Below, piece by piece: positions 50,494-61,298 of a DNA stretch of 64,000 nucleotides. How positions within the stretch are numbered: the stretch's first letter is position 1; every line of letters begins with the position of its first letter. A model generated the notes under the pieces. It saw nothing but the letters and a program-made list of their open reading frames with translations, was not told where the DNA came from and ran no database searches. Made by a program: the position numbers and the translations under genes. Source of the stretch: Clostridia bacterium (GTDB lineage: Bacteria; Bacillota; Clostridia; Oscillospirales; Butyricicoccaceae); the NCBI GenBank assembly GCA_017441945.1, contig JAFSBG010000080.1, positions 1 through 64,000 of the forward strand, read 5' to 3'.

Positions 50494-51129
50494 TTAAGCG
50501 TTCTTAACTGTGCTCTTGATGAACACGATAGAACCCTTTGGACCTGGAACTGCACCGCGGATAGCGATGAGGTTTTCGTTAGCGTCTACGTAAGCGATGT
50601 CGAGGTTCTGAACAGTAACCTGTTCTGCACCGAGGTGACCTGCCATCTTCTTACCAGGCATAACTCTGGATGGGTCTGTGTTAGCACCCATGGAACCTAC
50701 AGAGCGGTGAACAGGGCCAACACCGTGAGTTGCTTCCTGTTCGTGAGCGTTCCAGCGCTTGATAACGCCAGCGTAGCCCTTACCCTTGGATGTGCCTGTT
50801 ACGTCAACCTTGTCGCCCTTAGCGAATACATCTGCGAGGATGATATCGCCAACATTCATTTCAGCTGCGTTATTGAGCTTGAATTCCTTGAGGAACTTCT
50901 TAGCTGCAACGTTAGCCTTCTTGAAGTGGCCAGCCATTGGCTTGTTTACCTTCTTTTCAGCGAGGTCCATGAAACCGAGCTGAACTGCGTCATAGCCTTC
51001 CTTGTCAGCTGTCTTCTTCTGAACAACTGTACATGGGCCTGCTTCGATAACTGTTACTGGAATTACCTTGCCAGCTTCATCGAAGATCTGAGTCATACCG
51101 ACTTTCTTGCCGATAATTGCTTTTTCCAT
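50494..51129 (-). CDS. rplC: 50S ribosomal protein L3
   Basis: 211 residues: KAIIGKKVGMTQIFDEAGKV, GTSKGKGYAGVIKRWNAHEQ, and the loop GSMGANTDPSRVMPGKKMAG near the peptidyl transferase centre. One of two assembly initiators of the large subunit. AGGAGG upstream; a 126-bp gap with GTTGGG-gaaa-CCCAAC separates it from rpsJ. Confidence 0.98.
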   Translation of the reverse strand: MEKAIIGKKVGMTQIFDEAGKVIPVTVIEAGPCTVVQKKTADKEGYDAVQLGFMDLAEKKVNKPMAGHFKKANVAAKKFLKEFKLNNAAEMNVGDIILADVFAKGDKVDVTGTSKGKGYAGVIKRWNAHEQEATHGVGPVHRSVGSMGANTDPSRVMPGKKMAGHLGAEQVTVQNLDIAYVDANENLIAIRGAVPGPKGSIVFIKSTVKNA

Positions 51130-51255
51130 TTTGTTTATTTCCTCCTAAAGGTTATTGGTTGGGTTTCCCCAACATGACCCGCCCGCTGTTTATTCGGGCC
51201 TGGTTGTTTATATTTAAATACACATTATAGAATGTATAGATAAACGTCTTATTTA

Positions 51256-51564
51256 TTAGAGCTTGATGTCAATGTCAACGCCTGCTGGCATTTCGAGGTT
51301 TGTGAGAGCTTCGATTGTCTTCTGGGATGGGGAGATGATATCGATAAGTCTCTTGTGTGTGCGTCTTTCAAACTGTTCTCTGCTGTCCTTATACTTGTGC
51401 ACAGCACGAAGAATTGTGATGATTTCCTTTTCTGTTGGAAGTGGGATTGGACCGGAAACTGTAGCGCCTGTGCGCTTAGCTGTTTCTACGATTTTTTCTG
51501 CAGCCTGATCGATAACCTGATGATCATAAGCCTTGAGTCTGATTCTGATCTTTGAATCTGCCAT
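51256..51564 (-). CDS. rpsJ: 30S ribosomal protein S10
   Basis: 102 residues from the ATG at 51564 (GGAGG upstream). Core: [60 protein letters not shown]. Part of the small-subunit head and of the NusB antitermination complex. First gene of the superoperon, with a 5' UTR of about 335 nt. Confidence 0.97.
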   Translation of the reverse strand: MADSKIRIRLKAYDHQVIDQAAEKIVETAKRTGATVSGPIPLPTEKEIITILRAVHKYKDSREQFERRTHKRLIDIISPSQKTIEALTNLEMPAGVDIDIKL

Positions 51565-51900
51565 GGTATTCCTCCATAATGTTTTTCGTTGTTTTTTATT
51601 TATTGCGACACCATACATGGCGGAAAATCTGCAACGCTTCCGTGTGTATCACGGTCTGGGCATAAATCAAGCCGCATAATATCATACTGATACTGTCGGC
51701 TTTCACAAATTACGCAGGTTGGTCTCTTGTTCAGTTATGTGGCTTAAGGACATAGTCATCAGTTCCACAAGGTTTTTATAAGGTACTCTTTGCGTTCAAT
51801 TTTCCAGCCGCCCGATTGTCGGACCTACTCCGTCGAAGTTACCTGCTTTAAGCAGCAATCTCCGACTTCATCGCATTTTTCTTGCGCCTTTCTTTAGCGC
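51565..51900 (-). promoter_or_regulatory. Long structured leader of the S10 superoperon
   Basis: About 335 nt between the promoter and rpsJ. Visible hairpins: CTGCTTTAAGCAG (51843-51855) and an AAGCCG...CGGCTT stem with inner TATCA/TGATA pairing (51669-51702). No T-box or known riboswitch motif. In E. coli L4 controls this operon through its leader; here the class of leader is not identified, so autoregulation is inferred only from length and position. Confidence 0.5.
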
Positions 51901-51906
51901 TCCTAT

Positions 51907-51935
51907 ATAATACTACATTTTTTCCCGAATGTCAA
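51907..51935 (-). promoter_or_regulatory. S10 superoperon promoter P1
   Basis: TTGACA (51930-51935), 17-bp spacer, TATTAT (51907-51912). Confidence 0.8.
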
Positions 51936-52149
51936 TAGTTTTTTGTGAAAATATTTCAATTTTTTCTCGCAATTTTTGGTGCATATTACCAAGAGAAATT
52001 CGGGGTGGATTTTTTGTCTATTCTGTACATAAGGGATATTTCAGCCTCGCTTTTGTGTTGGTGAAATTTACCCGTCTGCACATTTTGTAGTGAAGTCTGC
52101 ACTCCAAACCACAATGAATTGTGTTTCTTCATCGCGCCGACCTTTGTTA

Positions 52150-52178
52150 TAATACCACATCATGAAATAAATTTCAAG
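52150..52178 (-). promoter_or_regulatory. Second upstream promoter P2
   Basis: TTGAAA (52173-52178), 17-bp spacer, TATTAT (52150-52155), about 240 bp upstream of P1 and in the same direction. It would add a longer leader to the S10 transcript or make a separate short RNA. Between P2 and P1 I see only a doubtful 48-codon frame. Confidence 0.6.
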
Positions 52179-52295
52179 TCTTTTTCAATATTTTTCACTA
52201 CGATGTTTTGTGTGTTTTATCAGAGATGTACATCGTCTTTGTGCATTCCGTCATCGCTCTGTCATTGTAAGGTAAGCAAAAATAACTATGTATTT

Positions 52296-52349
52296 ATATA
52301 TATTATATAATGTAAGAAAACCCACGCTCTTACATTATATAATATATAT
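52296..52349. repeat. Perfect 22-bp inverted repeat
   Basis: Arms 52296-52317 and 52328-52349 are exact complements, very AT-rich except TGTAAGA/TCTTACA at the loop side; the loop is AAACCCACGC. Together they form a 54-bp hairpin or cruciform between the pspC terminator and promoter P2. No T-run follows in either direction. The 52179-52295 stretch holds nothing I recognise. Confidence 0.75.
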
Positions 52350-52367
52350 GTCTCTGCAGATTGGGCA

Positions 52368-52400
52368 AAAGAAAAAGCTCCCCATACGGAGAGCTTAATA
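52368..52400 (-). terminator. Terminator of the minD-pspC operon
   Basis: AAGCTC-tccgtatggg-GAGCTT with further inner pairing, followed by TTTC TTTT on the minus strand. Just after the pspC stop. Confidence 0.85.
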
Positions 52401-52407
52401 TCTGATT

Positions 52408-52692
52408 TTAGTTCCAGCCATTTTTGCCTGTGCCGTCGGACTTCATTTCATTGTCATCCTTTGGCGCGCAGTTATGCTTGATCTGATATTCGCCGCGGAT
52501 TATACCGTCATCTTCAGGAATGATAAGAGCGCAGGCAATATAAACAAGGAGACCTACCGAAGCAAAGATGGAAAGAACCACGAAGCCGACTCTGACCAAT
52601 GTCGGGTCCAGGTCAAAATACTTTGCTATACCACCGCATACGCCAGCTAGCTTTCTTTCATTACCAACTGTTCTTCTGAGCTGTTTTGTCAT
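52408..52692 (-). CDS. PspC domain membrane protein
   Basis: 94 residues from the ATG at 52692 with AGGAGG eight bases upstream. The PspC domain (about 5-62) has KLAGVCGGIAKYFDLDPTLV and one transmembrane helix, then IPEDD. The C-terminus is polar. PspC proteins sense membrane stress in other bacteria; a stand-alone PspC in Firmicutes is often tied to envelope stress systems. It lies 22 bp after gyrB. Confidence 0.92.
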   Translation of the reverse strand: MTKQLRRTVGNERKLAGVCGGIAKYFDLDPTLVRVGFVVLSIFASVGLLVYIACALIIPEDDGIIRGEYQIKHNCAPKDDNEMKSDGTGKNGWN

Positions 52693-52714
52693 AATATCCA
52701 CCTCCTGTGGGTAA

Positions 52715-55932
<3,218 letters not shown>

Positions 55933-55956
55933 GTTTTACCACCTTTATATATAAAA

Positions 55957-56358
55957 TTAGTTAGATTTCAAAATTTCACGCCATGCCAGATCGCCTCTCG
56001 AGAGACCGAGGATAAGGACTTCGGCTGTGGCAAGATTTGTTGCGACAGGAATGCTGTTCATATCGCACAGACGCATGAGCTCGATAAGCTCAGGCTTTTC
56101 TATATATTTTTCTGTATGGTCGCGGAAGACGAGGACAAGGTCGATCTCATCGTAGGAAACCCTTGCTGAGATCTGTTCAATGCCGCCCGATGTACCCGAG
56201 AGCAGGCTTTCGATCTTGAGTCCTGTGGCATCACTGACGATCTTCGCTGTGGAAGATGTTGCACAGAGGCTGTGCTCAGACAAAATACCGCGGTATGCAA
56301 TGCAGAACTGAGCCATAAGCTCTTTCTTACGATTCTGTGCGATCAAAGCAATTTTCAT
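55957..56358 (-). CDS. Methylglyoxal synthase-like protein lacking catalytic residues
   Basis: 133 residues with the MGS fold and clear likeness to clostridial MgsA: MKIALIAQNRKKELMAQFCI, IDLVLVFRDHTEKYIEKPEL, IPVATNLATAEVLI and GLSRGDLAWREIL. But residues needed for catalysis in MgsA are changed: the AHD at the start is AQN (7-9), GGD of the Asp71 site is GGI (58-60), and the PHDPDV His is absent (YIEKPEL). Only Asp80 of the FWD/FRD motif is kept. It is therefore probably not an active methylglyoxal synthase, but a binding protein or a relic. It follows minD by 38 bp and precedes hisS by 24 bp, keeping the minD-mgsA neighbourhood of other Clostridia. Confidence 0.82.
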   Translation of the reverse strand: MKIALIAQNRKKELMAQFCIAYRGILSEHSLCATSSTAKIVSDATGLKIESLLSGTSGGIEQISARVSYDEIDLVLVFRDHTEKYIEKPELIELMRLCDMNSIPVATNLATAEVLILGLSRGDLAWREILKSN

Positions 56359-56396
56359 ATTTCCTCCTTTTTTCGGCCTTTGGCCTGTCTGTATTA

Positions 56397-57146
56397 TTAT
56401 ATGTGAAGAAGGCGAACTTTTTCGCCCATCAGTCTTTTCGCAATGTTATTGTATGCTTTAACTGCCTTTCCGTCTGAATAGAGAAGCAGTATTTTCTGTG
56501 CATTGGCACAACGCGGAATGTCCTTGTCCTCAGGCACAATGCCGAGAAGCCCAAGACCTGCTGTGTCCATCGCCTTATCGATATCAGGGCTGTGGCCCTT
56601 TTCGATAGTGCCTTTCTTTACGCGGTTGACCACAAGCTTTATCTCTTCGCAGCCCGCTTCAAAAAGCTTGTCAGCCATAATCTGGCCGCCGCGGAGAGCT
56701 GTTTCATCGGGAGTTGAAACTATAATGCACTTGTCGGATGAGCCGCCGAAGGCAACATTTGCGCCGCCCAAACCTGCGGCACAATCTATTATAATGTAAG
56801 AGAAGTGTCTTCTTGCATAACGCAGGAAGGCATTGATATTTTTCTGGCTGAAGGCTTCCTTTTCATCAAAGCTTGCAGGAGCTGTCAGCAAATAAAGATT
56901 TTTAACTATCGGATGTGTTACAGCCGCCTGTTTTAAAGTGGCTCTGCCGCAAATCACATCGCCGTATGAAAAGAGGACGTAGCTCGACATACCGAGGACG
57001 ATATCAAGACATCTCAATCCGATATCGGCATCGATAAGCAGGACCTTTTCGCCGTAAGCGCACAGTGCCACCGCTATGTTTGCCGCGGTACTTGTCTTTC
57101 CTGTGCCGCCCTTGCCTGATGCAATTGTTATGACCTGACCAAGCAT
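56397..57146 (-). CDS. minD: MinD-like ParA family ATPase
   Basis: 249 residues from the ATG at 57146 (AAAGGA upstream); frames reaching further upstream are repeat DNA. Deviant Walker A GKGGTGKTS (11-19) with the ParA-type signature lysine, switch I VLLIDADIGLRCLDIVLGM, Walker B FSYIIIDCAAGLG. The C-terminus KRLMGEKVRLLHI could be the membrane-targeting helix. MinD positions the division septum with MinC and MinE, but neither is nearby, so another ParA-type role is possible. Heads the operon with mgsA-like, hisS, gyrB and pspC. Confidence 0.87.
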   Translation of the reverse strand: MLGQVITIASGKGGTGKTSTAANIAVALCAYGEKVLLIDADIGLRCLDIVLGMSSYVLFSYGDVICGRATLKQAAVTHPIVKNLYLLTAPASFDEKEAFSQKNINAFLRYARRHFSYIIIDCAAGLGGANVAFGGSSDKCIIVSTPDETALRGGQIMADKLFEAGCEEIKLVVNRVKKGTIEKGHSPDIDKAMDTAGLGLLGIVPEDKDIPRCANAQKILLLYSDGKAVKAYNNIAKRLMGEKVRLLHI

Positions 57147-57170
57147 TGGCTGTCCGTCCTTTCTTGTTGA

Positions 57171-57264
57171 ATGAATTGACTTCGTCATGAATTGGCAAAG
57201 CCATGAATTGCATAAATGCATGAATTGTTTGCCGTCAGCAAACATTATGGTGTGACACGTCACA
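57171..57264 (+). repeat. Hairpin-linker array with ATGAATT linkers
   Basis: Order: ATGAATT, GACttcGTC (57178-57186), ATGAATT, GGCaaaGCC (57194-57202), ATGAATT, GCATaaATGC (57210-57219), ATGAATT, GTTTGCcgtcaGCAAAC (57227-57243), ATTATGG, TGTGACacGTCACA (57251-57264). Four identical 7-nt linkers and five different palindromes. It starts 25 bp upstream of the minD start codon and runs away from the gene. Confidence 0.88.
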
Positions 57265-57330
57265 TTAAATAAGTTCACTCCCTCAGTCAAAACCTCTGGT
57301 TTTGCCAGCTCCCTCGTCTGAGGGAGCCAG
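57265..57330 (+). repeat. CTCCCTC hairpin module following the array
   Basis: TTAAATAAGTTCACTCCC (57265), AGTC, AAAACCtctGGTTTT (57289-57303), GCCAGCTCCCTCGTC, then TGAGGGAGCCAG. The layout is the same as at 23134, 24481 and 29417, with different hairpin arms. No right-hand inverted end was found. Confidence 0.75.
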
Positions 57331-57353
57331 GGGATTGTGCTTTTACACATATA

Positions 57354-57380
57354 CCGGGCGGAAGGGATTCTCCCGCCCGG
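57354..57380. terminator. Hairpin after ppdK, possible terminator
   Basis: CCGGGCGG (57354-57361) pairs with CCGCCCGG (57373-57380). Stable and placed 47 bp after the ppdK stop, but with no strong T-run on the minus strand. Confidence 0.55.
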
Positions 57381-57426
57381 ATATGCTTTGTATATGTTTT
57401 AAGTCTTAAACCGAACTTAAATCAAA

Positions 57427-60054
57427 TTACTTCTTCATGTCAGCCTTGATCTTAGCGTGAGCTGCTGCAAGACGTGCGATTGGAACACGGTATGGAGAGC
57501 AGGAAACGTAGTTAAGACCAACATTGTGGCAGAATTCGATGGAAGATGGGTCACCGCCGTGTTCGCCGCAGATACCGAGCTTGATGTTTGGACGTACGGA
57601 ACGGCCCTTTTCAGCAGCCATCTTAACGAGGGAACCAACACCTGTCTGGTCGAGACGTGCGAATGGGTCGGATTCGAGAATCTTTTCTTCGTAGTAAGCG
57701 TTGAGGATCTTACCAACGTCGTCACGGGAGAAGCCGAAGGACATCTGTGTGAGGTCGTTTGTACCGAAGGAGAAGAATTCTGCTTCACCAGCGATAGCAT
57801 CAGCTGTTACGCAAGCACGTGGGATTTCGATCATTGTACCAACCATGTACTTCATTTCGATGCCGGACTTTGCGATGATTTCGTCAGCAACACGTGTTAC
57901 GATGTTCTTAACGAACTTGAGTTCCTTAACTTCGCCAACGAGTGGGATCATGATTTCAGGAACGATATCAAAGCCTGTCTGCTTCTTTACGTTGATAGCA
58001 GCTTCGATAACAGCTGTTGTCTGCATTTCAGCGATTTCTGGATATGTGATAGCAAGACGGCAGCCACGGTGACCGAGCATTGGGTTGAATTCATGGAGGT
58101 CAGCAATGATTGTCTTGATTGCATCAACTTCCATGTTCATTTCGTTAGCAAGTTCAACGATGTCTTCTTCTGCTGTTGGAACGAACTCATGGAGAGGTGG
58201 ATCGAGGAAGCGGATTGTAACTGGGCGACCACCCATAGCCATGAAGAGACCTTCAAAGTCGCCTCTCTGCATTGGGAGGAGCTTTGCGAGAGCTGCCTTA
58301 CGCTGTTCAACAGTGGAAGAGCAGATCATTTCACGAATAGCCTTGATTCTTTCGCCTTCGAAGAACATATGCTCTGTACGGCAGAGACCGATACCTTCAG
58401 CGCCGAAGCGAACAGCCTGTTCAGCATCACGTGGTGTATCAGCATTTGTACGGATCATAAGTGTTCTAACTTCGTCAGCCCAGCCCATGAATGTGCCGAA
58501 GTCGCCAACGAGTTCAGCGTCAACTGTCTTGATTTCGCCGAGGTAAACATTACCTGTGGAACCATCGATGGAGATGTATTCGCCTTCGTTAACGCGGATG
58601 TCACCGATCATGAAGTAGCCTTCTTCTTCGTGCATCTTGATGTCGCCGCAGCCAGCAACACAGCATGTACCCATACCACGTGCAACAACAGCTGCGTGAG
58701 ATGTCATACCGCCGCGAACTGTGAGAACGCCCTGAGCAGCATCCATACCTTCGATATCTTCTGGGGATGTTTCGAGACGAACGAGAACAACCTTACCGTT
58801 CTTAGCTTCTTCCTTAACCTTTTCAGCTGTGAAGTATGCACGGCCTGTTGCAGCACCTGGGGATGCTGGGAGACCCTTTGCTACTGGCTTAGCAGCCTTG
58901 AGGGATTCAGCGTCGAACTGTGGGTGGAGAAGTGCGTCGAGCTGCTTTGGATCAACCTTGAGAAGAGCTTCTTCCTTAGTTGCCATACCTTCGTTAACGA
59001 GATCAACAGCGATCTTAAGAGCAGCGTGAGCTGTTCTCTTACCGTTACGAGTCTGGAGCATGTAGAGCTTGCCTTCTTCGATTGTGAATTCCATATCCTG
59101 CATATCGCCGTAGTGCTTTTCGAGCTTGTCAGCGATTTCTACGAACTGAGCATAAACAGCTGGGTTTGTGTCAGCGAGCTGCTGGATGGACTGTGGTGTA
59201 CGGATACCAGCAACAACGTCTTCGCCCTGTGCGTTCATGAGGAACTCACCGTAGAGCTTCTTTTCACCTGTGGATGGGTTACGTGTGAATGCAACACCTG
59301 TACCGGATGTTTCACCCATGTTACCGAATACCATAGCCTGTACGTTAACAGCTGTGCCCCAGTCGCCAGGAATATCGTTCATACGACGATATACGATAGC
59401 ACGTGGGTTGTTCCAGGAACGGAAAACAGCCTTAACAGCGCCCATGAGCTGTTCCTTAGCATCGCTTGGGAAGTCTACGCCGAGCTTTGCCTTGTATTCA
59501 GCCTTGAACTGGTTAGCAAGTTCCTTAAGGTCTTCAGCTGTGAGTTCTGTATCGAGCTTTACGCCCTTCTTTTCCTTCATTTCGTCGATGAGTGCTTCGA
59601 AGTACTTCTTACCAACTTCCATAACAACGTCAGAGTACATCTGAATGAAACGTCTGTAGGAGTCGTATGCGAAGCGTGGGTTGCCTGTCTTCTTAGCAAA
59701 AGCTTCAACAACTTCGTCGTTAAGACCGAGGTTGAGGATTGTGTCCATCATACCTGGCATGGAAGCTCTGGAACCGGAACGAACAGAAACGAGAAGTGGG
59801 TTTTCGAGGTCACCGAACTTCTTGCCTGTGATGCTTTCCATTTCCTTAAGGCCTTCCATGATTTCTTCTACGAGTTCTGGTGCGATAACTTCGCCATCTT
59901 CGAAGTACTTTGTGCAAGCCTCAGTTGTGATTGTAAAACCCTGTGGAACAGGCATACCGAGGTTTGTCATTTCAGCAAGGTTTGCGCCCTTACCGCCGAG
60001 AAGTTCACGCATTGTGCCGTTGCCTTCTCTGAACTGATAAACAAATTTTGGCAT
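57427..60054 (-). CDS. ppdK: Pyruvate, phosphate dikinase
   Basis: 875 residues, full length. Order: N-terminal nucleotide-binding domain (FREGNGTMRELLGGKGANLA), swivelling phospho-His domain with GGMTSHAAVVARGMGTCC (the His in TSHA carries phosphate), and C-terminal TIM-barrel with GTNDLTQMSFGFSRDD and GICGEHGGDPSSI. It interconverts pyruvate + ATP + Pi and PEP + AMP + PPi, central to glycolysis or gluconeogenesis in anaerobes. AAGGAG upstream, single gene with a strong promoter. Confidence 0.98.
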   Translation of the reverse strand: MPKFVYQFREGNGTMRELLGGKGANLAEMTNLGMPVPQGFTITTEACTKYFEDGEVIAPELVEEIMEGLKEMESITGKKFGDLENPLLVSVRSGSRASMPGMMDTILNLGLNDEVVEAFAKKTGNPRFAYDSYRRFIQMYSDVVMEVGKKYFEALIDEMKEKKGVKLDTELTAEDLKELANQFKAEYKAKLGVDFPSDAKEQLMGAVKAVFRSWNNPRAIVYRRMNDIPGDWGTAVNVQAMVFGNMGETSGTGVAFTRNPSTGEKKLYGEFLMNAQGEDVVAGIRTPQSIQQLADTNPAVYAQFVEIADKLEKHYGDMQDMEFTIEEGKLYMLQTRNGKRTAHAALKIAVDLVNEGMATKEEALLKVDPKQLDALLHPQFDAESLKAAKPVAKGLPASPGAATGRAYFTAEKVKEEAKNGKVVLVRLETSPEDIEGMDAAQGVLTVRGGMTSHAAVVARGMGTCCVAGCGDIKMHEEEGYFMIGDIRVNEGEYISIDGSTGNVYLGEIKTVDAELVGDFGTFMGWADEVRTLMIRTNADTPRDAEQAVRFGAEGIGLCRTEHMFFEGERIKAIREMICSSTVEQRKAALAKLLPMQRGDFEGLFMAMGGRPVTIRFLDPPLHEFVPTAEEDIVELANEMNMEVDAIKTIIADLHEFNPMLGHRGCRLAITYPEIAEMQTTAVIEAAINVKKQTGFDIVPEIMIPLVGEVKELKFVKNIVTRVADEIIAKSGIEMKYMVGTMIEIPRACVTADAIAGEAEFFSFGTNDLTQMSFGFSRDDVGKILNAYYEEKILESDPFARLDQTGVGSLVKMAAEKGRSVRPNIKLGICGEHGGDPSSIEFCHNVGLNYVSCSPYRVPIARLAAAHAKIKADMKK

Positions 60055-60108
60055 TGGTTTTATCTCCTTTTGTTGTATTTACGTTTTTATGCATTTAAGT
60101 CATCTGTT

Positions 60109-60137
60109 ATTATACCATATACAAAAAGAAAAAACAA
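60109..60137 (-). promoter_or_regulatory. ppdK promoter
   Basis: TTGTTT (60132-60137), 17-bp spacer, TATAAT (60109-60114) on the minus strand. Confidence 0.75.
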
Positions 60138-60212
60138 CACATTTATGCTAAAAATTGCTTTATTTTTCTTTTTTATTATATTGTATATTATATTTTCAGG
60201 CGTATTTTAACA

Positions 60213-60252
60213 AAACAAAAGGGCAGAACTCATCCATTCTGCCCTTTTCTGT
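60213..60252 (-). terminator. Terminator of the DegV gene
   Basis: AAAAGGGCAGAA (60217-60228) with TTCTGCCCTTTT (60237-60248), followed by GTTTTG on the minus strand. Symmetric. Confidence 0.85.
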
Positions 60253-60266
60253 AAATTTCTGTAATT

Positions 60267-61127
60267 TTATTTACCAGCGCGCATAAGAACACCCACAGAG
60301 CCGATGCCCAGATGAGCCGAAATTGCAGGACCGAGCTGATAAAGGTGAGTTTCCTTCACGCCGCCGTCGAGAAGCTTCTGCTCAACCTGTTTGCCCGCAT
60401 CTTCACAGCCGACATGAAGAATGTGGACAACACCTGAGCCTTCACCGTACTTTTCAAGAGCCATCTTAACAATCTCGTTGATGGCGTTATTTCTGCCGCG
60501 GACCTTTCCTATGGCTTCAAGCTTGCCTTCTTTGGACATATGAAGCACAGGCTTGATGCCAATGAGTGTGCCCATAACAGCGCTCGTTGCAGAAAGACGT
60601 CCGCCGCGCTTGAGGTGCATAAGGTCATCAACTGTGAAGAAGTGATAGATGTTTTCTCTTTCGACTTCGAGGAAGTCTGCTGTTTCGTCGACGCTCTTAC
60701 CTTCGTCGCGCATCTTCACTGCCATCTGCACAAGAATGCCCTGTCCCTGGCTTGCACAGCGTGTATCGACAACACGCATCTTACGTCCCGGATACTTTTC
60801 CATAAGGTCTGCCGCAACCATGGAAGCCACATTGAATGTGCCTGAAAGCTGAGCTGAGAAGCTGATGTACATAGCATCCTTGCCTTCCCTGAAAGCCGCT
60901 TCAGCGCGCTCTTCCATGAGGGCCATTTCAGGCATCGAAGTTGTTACTGCCGCACCATTTTTGAGAGCCGCACAATAGTCTTCCTTGCTCATAGTTGTCC
61001 AGAAAATGTCTCTATATTCCTTGCCTTCAAGGACAAAGCCGTGAGGATGGTGGAAAACACCTGTTTCATCGTAAAAGCTCTTCTCGAAGTCAGTTGTACT
61101 GTCTGTCATGATAATGAAGTTGCTCAT
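60267..61127 (-). CDS. DegV family fatty-acid-binding protein
   Basis: 286 residues from the ATG at 61127 (AAAGGAG upstream), where DegV proteins begin (FIIMTDSTTDF). The pattern TTSMPEMALMEERAEAAF, ISFSAQLSGTFNVASMVA, VDTRCASQGQGILVQMA and GTLIGIKPVLHMSKEGKLEA is typical. Related FakB proteins deliver exogenous fatty acids to the kinase FakA; no FakA partner is nearby, so the role is open. Confidence 0.93.
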   Translation of the reverse strand: MSNFIIMTDSTTDFEKSFYDETGVFHHPHGFVLEGKEYRDIFWTTMSKEDYCAALKNGAAVTTSMPEMALMEERAEAAFREGKDAMYISFSAQLSGTFNVASMVAADLMEKYPGRKMRVVDTRCASQGQGILVQMAVKMRDEGKSVDETADFLEVERENIYHFFTVDDLMHLKRGGRLSATSAVMGTLIGIKPVLHMSKEGKLEAIGKVRGRNNAINEIVKMALEKYGEGSGVVHILHVGCEDAGKQVEQKLLDGGVKETHLYQLGPAISAHLGIGSVGVLMRAGK

Positions 61128-61242
61128 TTTCGTTCTCCTTTGTGAGATATAAAGTAAAACGGCATACCGTACACACGATATGCCGCTGAAATTACAAACG
61201 TGTGTTTTTTGGACACTTTTATAAAAATGTCCCATTAAATGT

Positions 61243-61271
61243 ATTATACCACACTCTTTACCGTTTGTCAC
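61243..61271 (-). promoter_or_regulatory. Promoter of the DegV gene
   Basis: GTGACA (61266-61271), 17-bp spacer, TATAAT (61243-61248) on the minus strand, giving a 5' UTR of about 110 nt. Confidence 0.7.
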
Positions 61272-61298
61272 TATTTGTTTTGAAATTCAAAATAATTT

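Noticed and set aside
51986-52132. 48-codon minus-strand frame between S10 promoters P2 and P1
   Set aside because: No ribosome binding site, no recognisable sequence, and it lies in a probable untranslated leader.
57147-57350. N-terminal extension of the MinD-like protein to 57350
   Set aside because: The extra codons are array and repeat sequence; the ATG at 57146 has a ribosome binding site and fits the family start.
57457-60210. 917-codon open frame on the plus strand
   Set aside because: It is the antisense shadow of ppdK; its Cys-rich translation has no known domain and no ribosome binding site, while the minus strand encodes a perfect PPDK.
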